This document shows positions 54,222-64,000 of a DNA stretch of 64,000 nucleotides, in pieces. The notes beneath the pieces were generated by a model. That model was not told the DNA's origin. It ran no database searches and saw only the letters and a program-made list of their open reading frames with translations. Source of the DNA: Cupriavidus campinensis (GTDB lineage Bacteria; Pseudomonadota; Gammaproteobacteria; Burkholderiales; Burkholderiaceae). The DNA is taken from contig NZ_CAJPVH010000008.1 in assembly GCF_905397395.1 (NCBI RefSeq), positions 90,307-154,306 of the forward strand, given 5' to 3'. The position numbers and the translations under genes are program-made. Positions within the stretch are counted from its first letter, which is position 1, and each line of letters starts with the position of its first letter.

Positions 54222-55451
54222 GCCACTGCCAAAGCGCGCAATGCTTTCGCGATGCTCGCGCAGGCTGGAATAGGGGACATAGCGGATATTAAGTGCCGAC
54301 ACACGGCTAAAGGCCGGGCGGCTCAGTTGCGCGCGCACGTCGCCTTCGCGATCATCGGGTGCGACGAGGAAGAGATGCTTGCGGGCGGACTGGTCGGAAC
54401 CGAGCGCCAGATCCAGCATGCGCACGATGCCGGAATAGATCGAGGTGGTATGTTCGACTTCAAAGGCGGCTTCGACCTCGAGGGTGGTGGCGTTTAGCCA
54501 GACAGTGTCAATCAATGGAACGGTATCGCCTCCCGCCACAAGCAGCGCCGGCGGCAACGTTGAGAGACAGCCCTGGCTCAAGGGCTCGCCGTTGTACAGC
54601 CGACTTCGGTCGTTCGTGGCAATCCAAACGGCAAAGCCGAGCGACTTGCCGAGATCGCGCAGCCATCCCTGCACTTCGGTATGGGTGGCGTCTTCGGCCT
54701 GCCCCAGCTGAATCTGCCTGGCAAGCGCGGCAGCCTGCTCGCGCACCTTGGCCAGTTCCTGCTGCCAGACGGCCACATCGTGGGCCTGCGCTTGCCGCGG
54801 TGGCAGCGGATAGCGCTGCATGCCGATGTCAAACAGCAGGCCCGCGATCGCGCCAAGGTCATTGGAGAGCAAATCCCGATAACGCTGATTCAGGGCGAGC
54901 ACCCCCTCGCGCATCGCCAGATAGTGATCCCATTTGCCAAGCTTGACCGACGAGCCTGTCAGGGCGTTATAGCCATTGACAATCGCGGTATTGAATGGCA
55001 TCACCAGCGTGGGATGAATGAAATACAGCAGGTTGGCCGCCGCCGGCCCGAGACCCTTGATGCCGAGGCTGCTCAGCTGGCGAATCGCATCAAGGACTTC
55101 GGATTCGGTGTCACAGCAGTTGCAGGTATGGAGCAGTCTGGCAAAAGCACGCTGATTGTCGGCATGCTCATAGATGTCTGGAATGCGCAGTTTTGGCTTC
55201 CACAGAAAGGCGTGATCCGCGCCTTTGAAAATCTGCCGTTGCTCTGCGATTGAAGACACCACGGTCTCGAGCGATGACCCCCGATACGCGTTGCCGAATG
55301 TACCGGCCTGGATCTCGTCGACCACCGCGCCGATGCCACGCCGAATCGAGCGGAAATTCTTCAGCCGCTCCGGCCAAAGAAACCAGGTTTGATAGGCGCC
55401 GGCGGGATCGGTCTTCCAGCGCTCAATGAGGATGCGGATGGTGTCGGTCAT
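54186..55451 (-). CDS. putative nuclease-like protein with a helix-hairpin-helix segment
   Basis: A 421-residue protein from ATG 55451 (55460 possible). The middle contains LSSLGIKGLGPAAANLLYFI, a helix-hairpin-helix-like DNA-binding element. The C-terminal third (DTVWLNATTLEVEAAFEVEH, then SIYSGIVRMLDLALG and KHLFLVAPDDREGDVRAQL) looks like a PD-(D/E)XK restriction-endonuclease-like domain. This reading is from pattern, not a confirmed family. It is convergent with the PAP2 gene. No cognate methyltransferase is adjacent, so it may be an orphan nuclease or defence protein. Confidence 0.55.
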   Translation of the reverse strand: MTDTIRILIERWKTDPAGAYQTWFLWPERLKNFRSIRRGIGAVVDEIQAGTFGNAYRGSSLETVVSSIAEQRQIFKGADHAFLWKPKLRIPDIYEHADNQRAFARLLHTCNCCDTESEVLDAIRQLSSLGIKGLGPAAANLLYFIHPTLVMPFNTAIVNGYNALTGSSVKLGKWDHYLAMREGVLALNQRYRDLLSNDLGAIAGLLFDIGMQRYPLPPRQAQAHDVAVWQQELAKVREQAAALARQIQLGQAEDATHTEVQGWLRDLGKSLGFAVWIATNDRSRLYNGEPLSQGCLSTLPPALLVAGGDTVPLIDTVWLNATTLEVEAAFEVEHTTSIYSGIVRMLDLALGSDQSARKHLFLVAPDDREGDVRAQLSRPAFSRVSALNIRYVPYSSLREHRESIARFGSGLKPIEAIARQL

Positions 55452-55523
55452 GGTGTGCATTTTTGCCGGGCAGTGTATCACCGTGAGGCCTTTTGACCTG
55501 GCGCAATGTTGACGCGAACCGGC

Positions 55524-55554
55524 TTGACCTTCCCATTATCGGAAGCTCTACCGT
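55524..55554 (+). promoter_or_regulatory. MerR/CueR-type promoter of the P-type ATPase operon
   Basis: TTGACC (55524-55529), a 19-bp spacer with imperfect dyad CTTCCcattatcGGAAG, then TACCGT (55549-55554). It sits about 70 bases before the first gene of the ATPase operon and closely resembles the promoter at 47322-47352. The regulator is not encoded here. Confidence 0.75.
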
Positions 55555-55626
55555 TATCACAAGAAAGCTGGGCGCGGCGATTGACTGCCGGTCAGCTTCC
55601 CGTCATGGTCAAGTAAAGAGTCTGTC

Positions 55627-55902
55627 ATGAAAGCATGTCATTCCCCATCGACGCATCACGGCACCAACGCCGGCCAAGTCCGTCGGTTTCGCTGGTCGCT
55701 GCGTTGGGGGATCGTCCTTGCTGCCGTGGCAATGATCGCCGCCATCGCGCTCGGGATGCCGCGTTGGAGTGCGGTTGCTTCCTGGTTGCCGTTTGCGCTA
55801 GTGTTATTGTGCCCGTTGATGCATCTATTCCATGGCGGCCACGGGCGCAGCGCGCCTTCGAAAGAGGGCGGCGATCCAGTGGACGGACAGCGCCACGACT
55901 AA
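55627..55902 (+). CDS. DUF2933-like small membrane protein
   Basis: A 91-residue protein with two hydrophobic helices ([18 protein letters not shown] and [16 protein letters not shown]) and the [12 protein letters not shown] motif characteristic of DUF2933. The His/Cys/Met motif suggests copper handling at the membrane. It is the first gene after the MerR-type promoter and lies 13 bases upstream of the ATPase gene. Confidence 0.78.
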   Translation: MKACHSPSTHHGTNAGQVRRFRWSLRWGIVLAAVAMIAAIALGMPRWSAVASWLPFALVLLCPLMHLFHGGHGRSAPSKEGGDPVDGQRHD

Positions 55903-55915
55903 CAGGAGGCCTTCC

Positions 55916-58357
<2,442 letters not shown>

Positions 58358-58421
58358 GCTGGCGATGAGGCACTCGACCGGTGCTGACTTGTCTATTGAC
58401 ATGATGTTTTTCGGAGAATCC

Positions 58422-58838
58422 ATGAAGTATTTCTTGGCCACTGCCGCATTGCTCGCGGCCGCCACCGGCGCGCAAGCGGCCTCGCCGACGCTAACGGTGT
58501 ACAAGGATCCCAGTTGTGGCTGCTGTGCAGAATGGGTCAAACACGTGAACCAGGCCGGCATCCAGACCAAGGTCATTGATTCGTCCGACATGACGGCGGT
58601 CAAAGCCAGGCTCGGCGTCCCGACCCAGTTCGGCTCCTGCCATACCGCGGTGATCGATGGCAGCGCGCAGGTGGTGGAGGGGCACGTGCCGGCAGCAGCG
58701 GTGCGCAAGCTCGCTGCGAAGCCGACCTTGAAAGGGGTCGCAGTGCCCGGCATGCCGGCAAACTCGCCAGGCATGGGGCAGATGGACGGAAAGCTTGTGA
58801 CAGTGGATTTTAGCGGCAAGCCATTCTCGAAAGACTAG
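58422..58838 (+). CDS. DUF411 copper-resistance-associated periplasmic protein
   Basis: A 138-residue protein with signal peptide (FLATAALLAAATGAQAA) and the DUF411 domain: TVYKDPSCGCCAEWVKHV with its CxCC motif, and PTQFGSCHTAVIDG, VEGHVPAAAVRKL. Probably periplasmic and metal binding. GGAGAA precedes ATG 58422. Downstream of the ATPase gene in the same direction. Confidence 0.88.
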   Translation: MKYFLATAALLAAATGAQAASPTLTVYKDPSCGCCAEWVKHVNQAGIQTKVIDSSDMTAVKARLGVPTQFGSCHTAVIDGSAQVVEGHVPAAAVRKLAAKPTLKGVAVPGMPANSPGMGQMDGKLVTVDFSGKPFSKD

Positions 58839-58899
58839 GACTGCAGCGGGGCTGCGCGGGTAAGCGTTGCCAGAACTTCAGAACTGCCAGACAAAGGAC

Positions 58900-59430
58900 A
58901 TGGAAGAGTCAACTCAGTCGCGCTGGATCGTGGCCTGCGTGTTGGTGGTGGCCGCCGCGGCGGCCACCGGGGTCGCGCTCAAGGCGAAACGCTATCTGGA
59001 GCCACCCTCCGGTGGACCGCAGACGCTCAGGGAAGGGCGCCAACTGCGCATCGATGCCACGGATGCCGCGCAGCTCGGTCGCGGCAGGCAGCTGTACGCA
59101 CAGGCCTGCGCGTCGTGCCATGGCGTCAAGCTCGAAGGCCAGCCTAACTGGCGCGAGCGGCTCGCAAATGGCCGGATGCCGGCGCCCCCGCATGATGCAT
59201 CGGGTCATACCTGGCACCATGCGGACGCGGTGCTGTTTGCCATCACCAAGAACGGGCTCGTTGCCGGCGTGACCGCGCCGAGAGGCTATGTCAGTGACAT
59301 GCCAGCCTTCGGCCAGTCGATGTCGGATGACGACATCATTGCCGTGCTCGCGTACATCAAGAGCACTTGGCCTGAGAAAATGGCAGTAGCGCAGCGCGAA
59401 GCGACCGCGCAGTATGCGAGCCCGAAGTAG
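58900..59430 (+). CDS. membrane-anchored c-type cytochrome
   Basis: A 176-residue protein with an N-terminal anchor (WIVACVLVVAAAAATGVALK) and a class I cytochrome c domain: heme attachment CASCH, and YVSDMPAFGQSMSDDDIIAV with the distal Met ligand. Such cytochromes occur near copper resistance genes and may serve redox partners. AAAGGACATGG overlaps the ATG at 58900. Confidence 0.88.
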   Translation: MEESTQSRWIVACVLVVAAAAATGVALKAKRYLEPPSGGPQTLREGRQLRIDATDAAQLGRGRQLYAQACASCHGVKLEGQPNWRERLANGRMPAPPHDASGHTWHHADAVLFAITKNGLVAGVTAPRGYVSDMPAFGQSMSDDDIIAVLAYIKSTWPEKMAVAQREATAQYASPK

Positions 59431-59770
59431 CGACCCAAGCAAACACCGCAAGCAGGCGCTCCGGTCAGCGATGGCGCCTACGTCCGTTTCGAGCCTAGCC
59501 TGGGCTGCTGCAGTGACCCTGCACGAGCTGTCGCGGTGTGTACGCCACAGCTGACGAACATGTCGCGTTGAGCGGCCGGCTTGCTGGTATTCAGGCGCTT
59601 GGATCGCGCCTGGTAATTTCTGTCTCTTGCCTGCCTGCCCGCTCGCGCGTGGCACACAGCTGTATGCGAGCAGCGGTCGCGCGCCGTCGAAACGGCTCGA
59701 ACACGCGTGCCGCTACGCCGATGACTCGTCGTGGGCGAAGATCGGCGAACGCTGCGCCGCACTAATCCCC
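59431..59770. other. intergenic region without a convincing gene
   Basis: About 340 bases. Short ORFs on both strands have no ribosome binding site and are Arg/Ser-rich. A weak hairpin (AGGCGC...GCGCCT) follows the cytochrome gene near 59485-59510. Confidence 0.5.
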
Positions 59771-59893
59771 TTACGTCGTCCAGAAGAGATACAAAAGCCC
59801 AAGCACGACCAGCGCCGCCCCAATGATCGAGTAGTAGCGCATGCCATGCAGGGGCTGGTCTGGATGGCCTCGCCGGTGAAAGACGAGTCTCAT
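59771..59893 (-). CDS. possible tiny membrane protein
   Basis: A 40-codon frame ending in MRYYSIIGAALVVLGLLYLF, a single helix. It could start at 59893 or 59842. No good Shine-Dalgarno. Very small membrane proteins are common near metal genes, but the support here is weak. Confidence 0.35.
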   Translation of the reverse strand: MRLVFHRRGHPDQPLHGMRYYSIIGAALVVLGLLYLFWTT

Positions 59894-60050
59894 AGCCGTT
59901 ATGGAAAGTCGAGCATTGCCATATGGTAGACCCAGCGCCGGTGATTTACCTTGACGTGTCTGCACGGCGGTCATTGAATGAATGCTGAAACGCGTCGCCA
60001 CGAGAGCGGAACCATCCGCCGATTCACTTCTAGGGGTCCTGGAGACTACG

Positions 60051-60248
60051 ATGCTGACACCACATGAAGTGGCCACCCTTATGCTGATCGACGACGCAGC
60101 CCCCAATCTCGCCGACCTCGATCACGCGTCGATCGAGGCATTGATTGAGCGGCAGCTGGTGCATCTGGAAAAATTGGCTTACGGCGATCGTCTGCACATC
60201 ACGCCGCGGGGCAGTGACTTTTTGCATGCTCTCGCTAAATTGCATTAG
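60051..60248 (+). CDS. small winged-helix-like protein
   Basis: A 65-residue protein (MLTPHEVATLMLIDDAAPNL, then LIERQLVHLEKLAYGDRLHI) with GGAG before ATG 60051. The pattern, with a helix, a helix and a beta-hairpin ending ITPRGSDFLHAL, suggests a winged-helix fold. A regulator is possible, but function is unknown. Confidence 0.6.
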   Translation: MLTPHEVATLMLIDDAAPNLADLDHASIEALIERQLVHLEKLAYGDRLHITPRGSDFLHALAKLH

Positions 60249-60462
60249 GCTGGTCTGCAAACGCACTTGCGCACTGAAGGCTATGCGTTGCGCGTTGCGC
60301 AGTATGCCGCGATATGGCTAGACCCGGCGGTGCCCCTCGGGTCTGCAAGCGCCAAGTCAGCGGACCAAGGCGGACGTTCCACCGCCTACTGGTCCGGATG
60401 CGGCGTGGGGGAGGGCTGTCGAAGTGGTCGTCTGGCACAGCGTCCAGTAAGCAACCAATACG

Positions 60463-60810
60463 TCATGAGCTGCCCCGATAGAGCGGGCTTGGCGCGATGA
60501 TGGCCGTGATGCCTTTGGCTTCCGGCAGATCCGGCAAAAGGAAGTTCAGCGCAACTGCCGATCGTCCACTACTTGTGGTCATAAAGGTCCAAGCCACCGT
60601 GCGGTTGGCGCCCCGGAAAGCAACGGTTTCTCCAGAGGTGACATTAACGTATCGCGCACCTGGCCGCAGCGTGATCGACCGAGTCGCCGTCTCGACGGCA
60701 GCGACGGTACCATACAAATCGGCCCTAGCAGGTGGCAAAGGCGCACACGCCGACGCCATGCCGAAGGCAGAGAGTGCCAGTGCGATCCGTAAAGCCTGCG
60801 TGGTAGTCAT
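60463..60810 (-). CDS. CzcE/CopH-family metal-binding protein, second copy
   Basis: A 115-residue exported protein with a signal (RIALALSAFGMASAC) and a CzcE-type domain: DLYGTVAAVETATRSITLRP, RYVNVTSGETVAF, VAWTFMTTSSG and AIIAPSPLYRG. GGGAGTC precedes the ATG at 60810. It is shorter than the first copy, lacking its linker. Probably periplasmic; a lipoprotein Cys is possible but the lipobox is imperfect. Confidence 0.8.
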   Translation of the reverse strand: MTTTQALRIALALSAFGMASACAPLPPARADLYGTVAAVETATRSITLRPGARYVNVTSGETVAFRGANRTVAWTFMTTSSGRSAVALNFLLPDLPEAKGITAIIAPSPLYRGSS

Positions 60811-61195
60811 AATGAGACTCCCTGTCGATGTGCGGCAAGGTCTAACGGACCCGCCTTTGCGACAACCCGACTTCCACCCGCGCCAAGGACGCACGCAGCT
60901 TGGTGCTGCGCTGATCTGTGGGCAACTGGCAAGGCTACCGGCACCCAAACGCGAGTTGCCGCACGATCTAGTCTAATCAGGGCATTCCAACGATAACGTT
61001 GCCCAAACGTTACATTCTGGACAGGTAACAATGTGGTCCACGTCATGCCCCACAAGTCAACGCTTCCAAGTGGGGAGGATCACGCGCAAGAAAACGGGTC
61101 CGCCACGGCGGCACCATGACCCAACCTACGCTGTCGAACCCTCAGCATCGGTGCGCCGTTTTGTTCGCCGCCGGACGCACCCGTCGTCGCGCTTT
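60811..61195. other. intergenic region upstream of the second CzcE-like gene
   Basis: About 385 bases with no convincing gene. It contains a degenerate CopR-like box with GTTGC/GTTAC repeats, and the 3' trailer of the cupredoxin gene. I see no clear terminator. Confidence 0.45.
60998..61023 (-). promoter_or_regulatory. degenerate CopR-like site
   Basis: On the minus strand: TGTCC-AGAAT-GTAAC (61023-61009) and GTAAC-N6-GCAAC (61013-60998), about 190 bases before the second CzcE-like gene. It resembles the site upstream of the first copy in the same orientation. Weak match. Confidence 0.35.
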
Positions 61196-61672
61196 TTACT
61201 TGACGGCCACCTTGCCGACCATGCCGGCTTCGAAATGGCCCGGCACCAGACAAGCGAAGTCGACGGTCCCAGGACCGTCGAACTGCCACACCAGTGTGCC
61301 TTGTTTGCCAGGTGCGAGCATAATCTGGTTCGGGATAGAGTGCTTAGCATCAGGCATGCTGCGCATCATCTGCGCGTGCTCTTTCAACTCAGCGGCGGTA
61401 CCGATCACCATTTCGTGCTCCACTTTGCCGACATTCCGCACGACAAAACGCACGGTTTCACCGCGCTTGACCTGAATCGAGTCGGGCGCGAACCGCATCG
61501 TGTCGCTCATGGTCACGTTAACCGTGCGTGAGACCTTGGCCGGCTTGCCCGGCTGACCGGCAGCGGACTTACTGGCGCTAGCTGGGCTCGCATGGCCCTC
61601 CATGCTGCCGGCAGCCCACACCAGCATCGGCGACAGCCCCAACACCAGCAGCAACGACTTGAGCGTCTTCAT
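61196..61672 (-). CDS. copI: cupredoxin-family blue copper protein (CopI-like)
   Basis: A 158-residue periplasmic protein with signal peptide (LKSLLLVLGLSPMLVWAA), a Met/Ala linker and a plastocyanin-like domain: VEHEMVIG gives one His ligand and DFACLVPGHFEAGM supplies the Cys, His and Met of a type 1 copper site. Position after copD matches the copABCDI order of Cupriavidus. ATG 61672 is used; a start at 61702 is possible. Confidence 0.83.
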   Translation of the reverse strand: MKTLKSLLLVLGLSPMLVWAAGSMEGHASPASASKSAAGQPGKPAKVSRTVNVTMSDTMRFAPDSIQVKRGETVRFVVRNVGKVEHEMVIGTAAELKEHAQMMRSMPDAKHSIPNQIMLAPGKQGTLVWQFDGPGTVDFACLVPGHFEAGMVGKVAVK

Positions 61673-61741
61673 GGCATCTCCTTGGCGGTTGTTTGAGAGC
61701 AAGACAAGCGCAGCCTTGCTGCGCGGTTCGTGAAAACGTGG

Positions 61742-62659
61742 CTACATGCCCGCGGGGGATAGGATGCCGAGCGAGGCGACAAGAGCTAGAATGAGCGTTG
61801 CCGCACTGGTCTCGAACATCAGGCTGCGCCGCAAGGTACGAACGGCGACGGCATGGTCGCCCGTCCGTAGGGCATGCTCCAGGCGCGGGCTCAGATGAAA
61901 ACGGTTAGCCGCGGCAAGGGCGAGCATGGTACCGAACAGCGCCAGCTTGGACGCCAGCAGTCCACCGTATGAGTTCAGCGACAGTTCTGGCAAGACCGGA
62001 CCGACAATCAACCAATAGTTCACTGCGCCGGTAATGACCAAGGTTGCGACAACGATCATACCCACCTGAGCGAAGCCGTTTGAGGTGCGGCTCAGTAGGG
62101 CAACCTTGGCAGGTGTGGCAGAGGGATGCGACAACAACACGAACGCGAGCAGAGCGCCGACCCATGCGCCGGCGGCCATTAGATGCGCGATATCCGAGGC
62201 AAGGTGAATGTAGCGTCGAATGCCATCATCCATGGCGCCATGGCCGCCCCAGGCAAGCGTGGACAGCGCGACGCCGCCCGCTGCAGCCAGAACCCAGAAT
62301 TGAAGTTCTGGCCGTTTGCGGACAAACAACGCGACCAGCACGCAGAGGACCAGGGCAACGAGTCGCACGACCCAGGCCGCGCCAAACGCGGTGCCTGTCA
62401 CAATCATTTCGAAGACATGGCCTTGCAGTTCGGCGTAGGATGCGGCACCGGTCATGCCCTTGGCCATGATGGTGATATTGGCCAGCGACAGGACGATGCC
62501 CAGGGCCGCGACCGCCGCGCCAAGCGTCAAAAAGCGCGCACCCGTTGGCGACGCCATTTCCTCACGGCGCAGTGCGTACAAGCCAAACAGCGGCAGACCA
62601 AACAGTGCAGTCAGGTCGAAATAGAGTGCGAAACGCACTGCAACAGTTGCCCAGTCCAT
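61742..62659 (-). CDS. copD: CopD copper resistance membrane protein
   Basis: A 305-residue inner-membrane protein with about eight helices and conserved motifs GHVFEMIVTGTAFGAAWVVR and HLASDIAHLMAAGAWVGAL with His residues that may bind copper. CopD works with periplasmic CopC in copper handling. It starts 7 bases after the copC stop, so the two are co-translated. Confidence 0.93.
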   Translation of the reverse strand: MDWATVAVRFALYFDLTALFGLPLFGLYALRREEMASPTGARFLTLGAAVAALGIVLSLANITIMAKGMTGAASYAELQGHVFEMIVTGTAFGAAWVVRLVALVLCVLVALFVRKRPELQFWVLAAAGGVALSTLAWGGHGAMDDGIRRYIHLASDIAHLMAAGAWVGALLAFVLLSHPSATPAKVALLSRTSNGFAQVGMIVVATLVITGAVNYWLIVGPVLPELSLNSYGGLLASKLALFGTMLALAAANRFHLSPRLEHALRTGDHAVAVRTLRRSLMFETSAATLILALVASLGILSPAGM

Positions 62660-62666
62660 CGGCGGA

Positions 62667-63053
62667 TCACTTCACGGTGAACGCGATGTTGCCATTAATC
62701 GGGTGCGTGTCGGACGACACTGCACGCCAATCGACGCGGTAGCTGCCAGGCGCCAGCGTCTGGGCCGGGGTGATCACCATGGTCTTGGGGTCGTCGCTGC
62801 CGGCAACCTTGGCGGCAATTTTCATCGGCGCATGGTTGGCCATGCCGGGCATGCTGGTCATGACGAGGCTGGCCCCGGAGAATTGGGTCGCGAGGTTCTC
62901 TGAAAACTTCAGCTCGATCTTCTGCGGCGCCGCCACCTCGGCCTTGTCGGCGGGCATGGACGATACCAGCTTTGGATGGGCGAAGGCTGCAGTACTAGCC
63001 AGCACAGCGGCGGCTGCCAGAGCGGCACGAATGGTGAAGCGGGGCGCTTGCAT
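62667..63053 (-). CDS. copC: CopC periplasmic copper-binding protein
   Basis: A 128-residue protein with a signal peptide ending AAFA and the mature N-terminus HPKLVSSMPADKAEVAAP, where His1 is a copper ligand. The rest has the CopC beta-barrel pattern (KIELKFSENLATQFSGASL, DWRAVSSDTHPINGNIAFTV) and a Met-rich loop (MTSMPGMANHAPMKI). Confidence 0.93.
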   Translation of the reverse strand: MQAPRFTIRAALAAAAVLASTAAFAHPKLVSSMPADKAEVAAPQKIELKFSENLATQFSGASLVMTSMPGMANHAPMKIAAKVAGSDDPKTMVITPAQTLAPGSYRVDWRAVSSDTHPINGNIAFTVK

Positions 63054-63091
63054 GGTGAACTCCAAATATGAGTGTGGATTGAAATACGTGG

Positions 63092-64000
63092 TTAGAACCA
63101 CATGCGAACACCCGCTACAAAACGGGTTTCGCCACTTCGGCCGCCGGCGGTGCGAACCATGTCGGCGGTATTGCCAAAGGTTTGGTACCGTTCAATGCCG
63201 ATATAGGGAGCGAACTGACGGCTGAACTCATAGCGCAGGCGCAGACCCACGGCACCGCTGGAAAGCCCGCTGCCCACGCCGACCTCGGGATCGTTCTTGC
63301 CATAAAGATTGGCCTCGATTCGGGGTTGCAGGATCAGGCGCTGGGTAATTAGCAATTCATACTCGGCTGACAGGCGCAGCGCAGTGCGACCTTCGGTGCC
63401 GATATAGCCAGTAGCGTCGACCTCGAACCAGTATGGCGCCAGGCCCTGGATACCGAAGGCCAGCCAGTTTCGGGTTGGCCGGCCATAGCCGGCATCGTTG
63501 CGGATACCCAGCTGCGTGTCCCAATAGGTGGCAATGGCATGACCCCACAGCAATTCGGTCCGCGCCTCGTGGATCTTGCGCCTCTCGGATTCGCCTTCGG
63601 CCTTGATCACGAGGCGGTTAAAGCTGCTGCCAATCCACGCTTGCGCCTCATAGGCAGCGGCATTGCTCTCATTTCCCTTGACCCATTCCAGCCGGTCAAC
63701 GAGTACCGAGGCAAATAGGTGTTCGTCTGCCATGTGCAGCGAACGGTGCGGACCAATGGCGTATTGACCCACGCCGAGCTGATAGCCCCCTGAGTAACCG
63801 TGCGGGTCGCGCGCATCCGCGGGCGCGCTCCCCCCTTGCATCTGCATGTCGCCATGATCCATGCCTTGCATCGAACCCGTGCCTTGCATCTGGCTGTGGT
63901 CCATGCCCTGCATCGAACCCATGCCCTGCATCTGGCTGTGGTCCATGCCCTGCATCGAACCCATGCCCTGCATCTGGCTGTGGTCCATGCCCTGCATCGA
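63092..64000 (-). CDS. copB: CopB outer-membrane copper resistance protein, 5' end missing
   Basis: The frame runs off the right edge of the window. The visible N-terminal part consists of Met/His repeats (MQGMDHSQMQGMGS, more than three copies), then a linker and the CopB beta-barrel (HLFASVLVDRLEWVKGNES; GHAIATYWDTQLGIRND; ending RFVAGVRMWF). The repeats probably bind Cu(I)/Cu(II). The rest of the gene and the multicopper oxidase copA expected upstream lie outside the window. Confidence 0.9.
   Translation of the reverse strand, partial: SMQGMDHSQMQGMGSMQGMDHSQMQGMGSMQGMDHSQMQGTGSMQGMDHGDMQMQGGSAPADARDPHGYSGGYQLGVGQYAIGPHRSLHMADEHLFASVLVDRLEWVKGNESNAAAYEAQAWIGSSFNRLVIKAEGESERRKIHEARTELLWGHAIATYWDTQLGIRNDAGYGRPTRNWLAFGIQGLAPYWFEVDATGYIGTEGRTALRLSAEYELLITQRLILQPRIEANLYGKNDPEVGVGSGLSSGAVGLRLRYEFSRQFAPYIGIERYQTFGNTADMVRTAGGRSGETRFVAGVRMWF
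63858..64000. repeat. 42-bp tandem repeat encoding the Met-rich region of copB
   Basis: Units of 42 bp begin at 63858, 63900, 63942 and 63984; the two middle units are identical and the first differs by a few bases. The array continues beyond the window. Confidence 0.9.

Noticed and set aside
59478..59929. ORFs on both strands between the cytochrome gene and the winged-helix-like gene
   Set aside because: Arg/Ser/Thr-rich products, no ribosome binding sites and no motifs.
63532..63550. TGGCATGACCCC as a possible right end of the Tn4651-like transposon
   Set aside because: It lies in conserved copB coding sequence (GHAIATYWD) and the match does not extend beyond 12 bases.
63858..64000. CRISPR-like array
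   Set aside because: The 42-bp units are contiguous, have no spacers and stay in the copB frame.

Overview
The window is high-GC DNA with the gene families and compact, overlapping gene starts typical of Burkholderiales, most likely Cupriavidus or Ralstonia; this genus-level guess rests on family content only. It is a mosaic of mobile DNA: the edge of a conjugative plasmid or integrative element, three layers of transposons, and a large copper/silver resistance island. No tRNA, rRNA or CRISPR array was seen.

Region 1 (1-16,030) is conjugative backbone and accessory genes: a TraG/VirD4-type coupling protein (5' end outside the window), a VirB1-like lytic transglycosylase, a Phd/VapC toxin-antitoxin pair, a 2,048-residue DarB-like methylase-helicase, a divergent C5-cytosine methyltransferase, a DUF1173 protein, and an XRE regulator paired with an AbiEii-like nucleotidyltransferase. 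Two features stand out. The coupling protein, the DarB-like protein, the cytosine methyltransferase and the nucleotidyltransferase all end in the same KfrB-like domain of about 50-65 residues. A separate gene of about 101 codons with its own ribosome binding site lies in another frame inside the start of the DarB-like gene.

Region 2 (16,031-20,569) holds small unknown genes and a tight membrane protein/KAP-type NTPase pair followed by an HExxH metalloprotease gene that is cut off by a transposon end.

Region 3 (20,570-38,657) is nested mobile DNA. A Tn5053/Tn402-family transposon (tniABQR, 27-bp terminal repeats) carries an eight-gene minus-strand operon: PepSY, PAP2, two COG4705-like membrane proteins, a lipoprotein, a response regulator, a sensor kinase and an EamA protein. 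Its right end lies inside a tnpR gene of a Tn21-like element whose tnpA is in turn interrupted by a Tn4651-subgroup element. That element is followed by remnant DNA and an IS66-family insertion sequence.

Region 4 (38,658-64,000) is the copper/silver island. It contains a minus-strand cus/sil operon (small exported proteins, CusC, CusB, CusA, CusF), periplasmic CzcE-like and repeat proteins, an EptA-type phosphoethanolamine transferase with a PAP2 partner, a putative nuclease, a copper/silver P1B-ATPase cluster with a DUF411 protein and a cytochrome c, and copI-copD-copC-copB (copB runs off the end). Two promoters with the 19-bp spacer and dyad of MerR/CueR control, and several CopR-like sites, indicate coordinated metal-responsive control, but no merR/cueR or copRS gene lies in the window.
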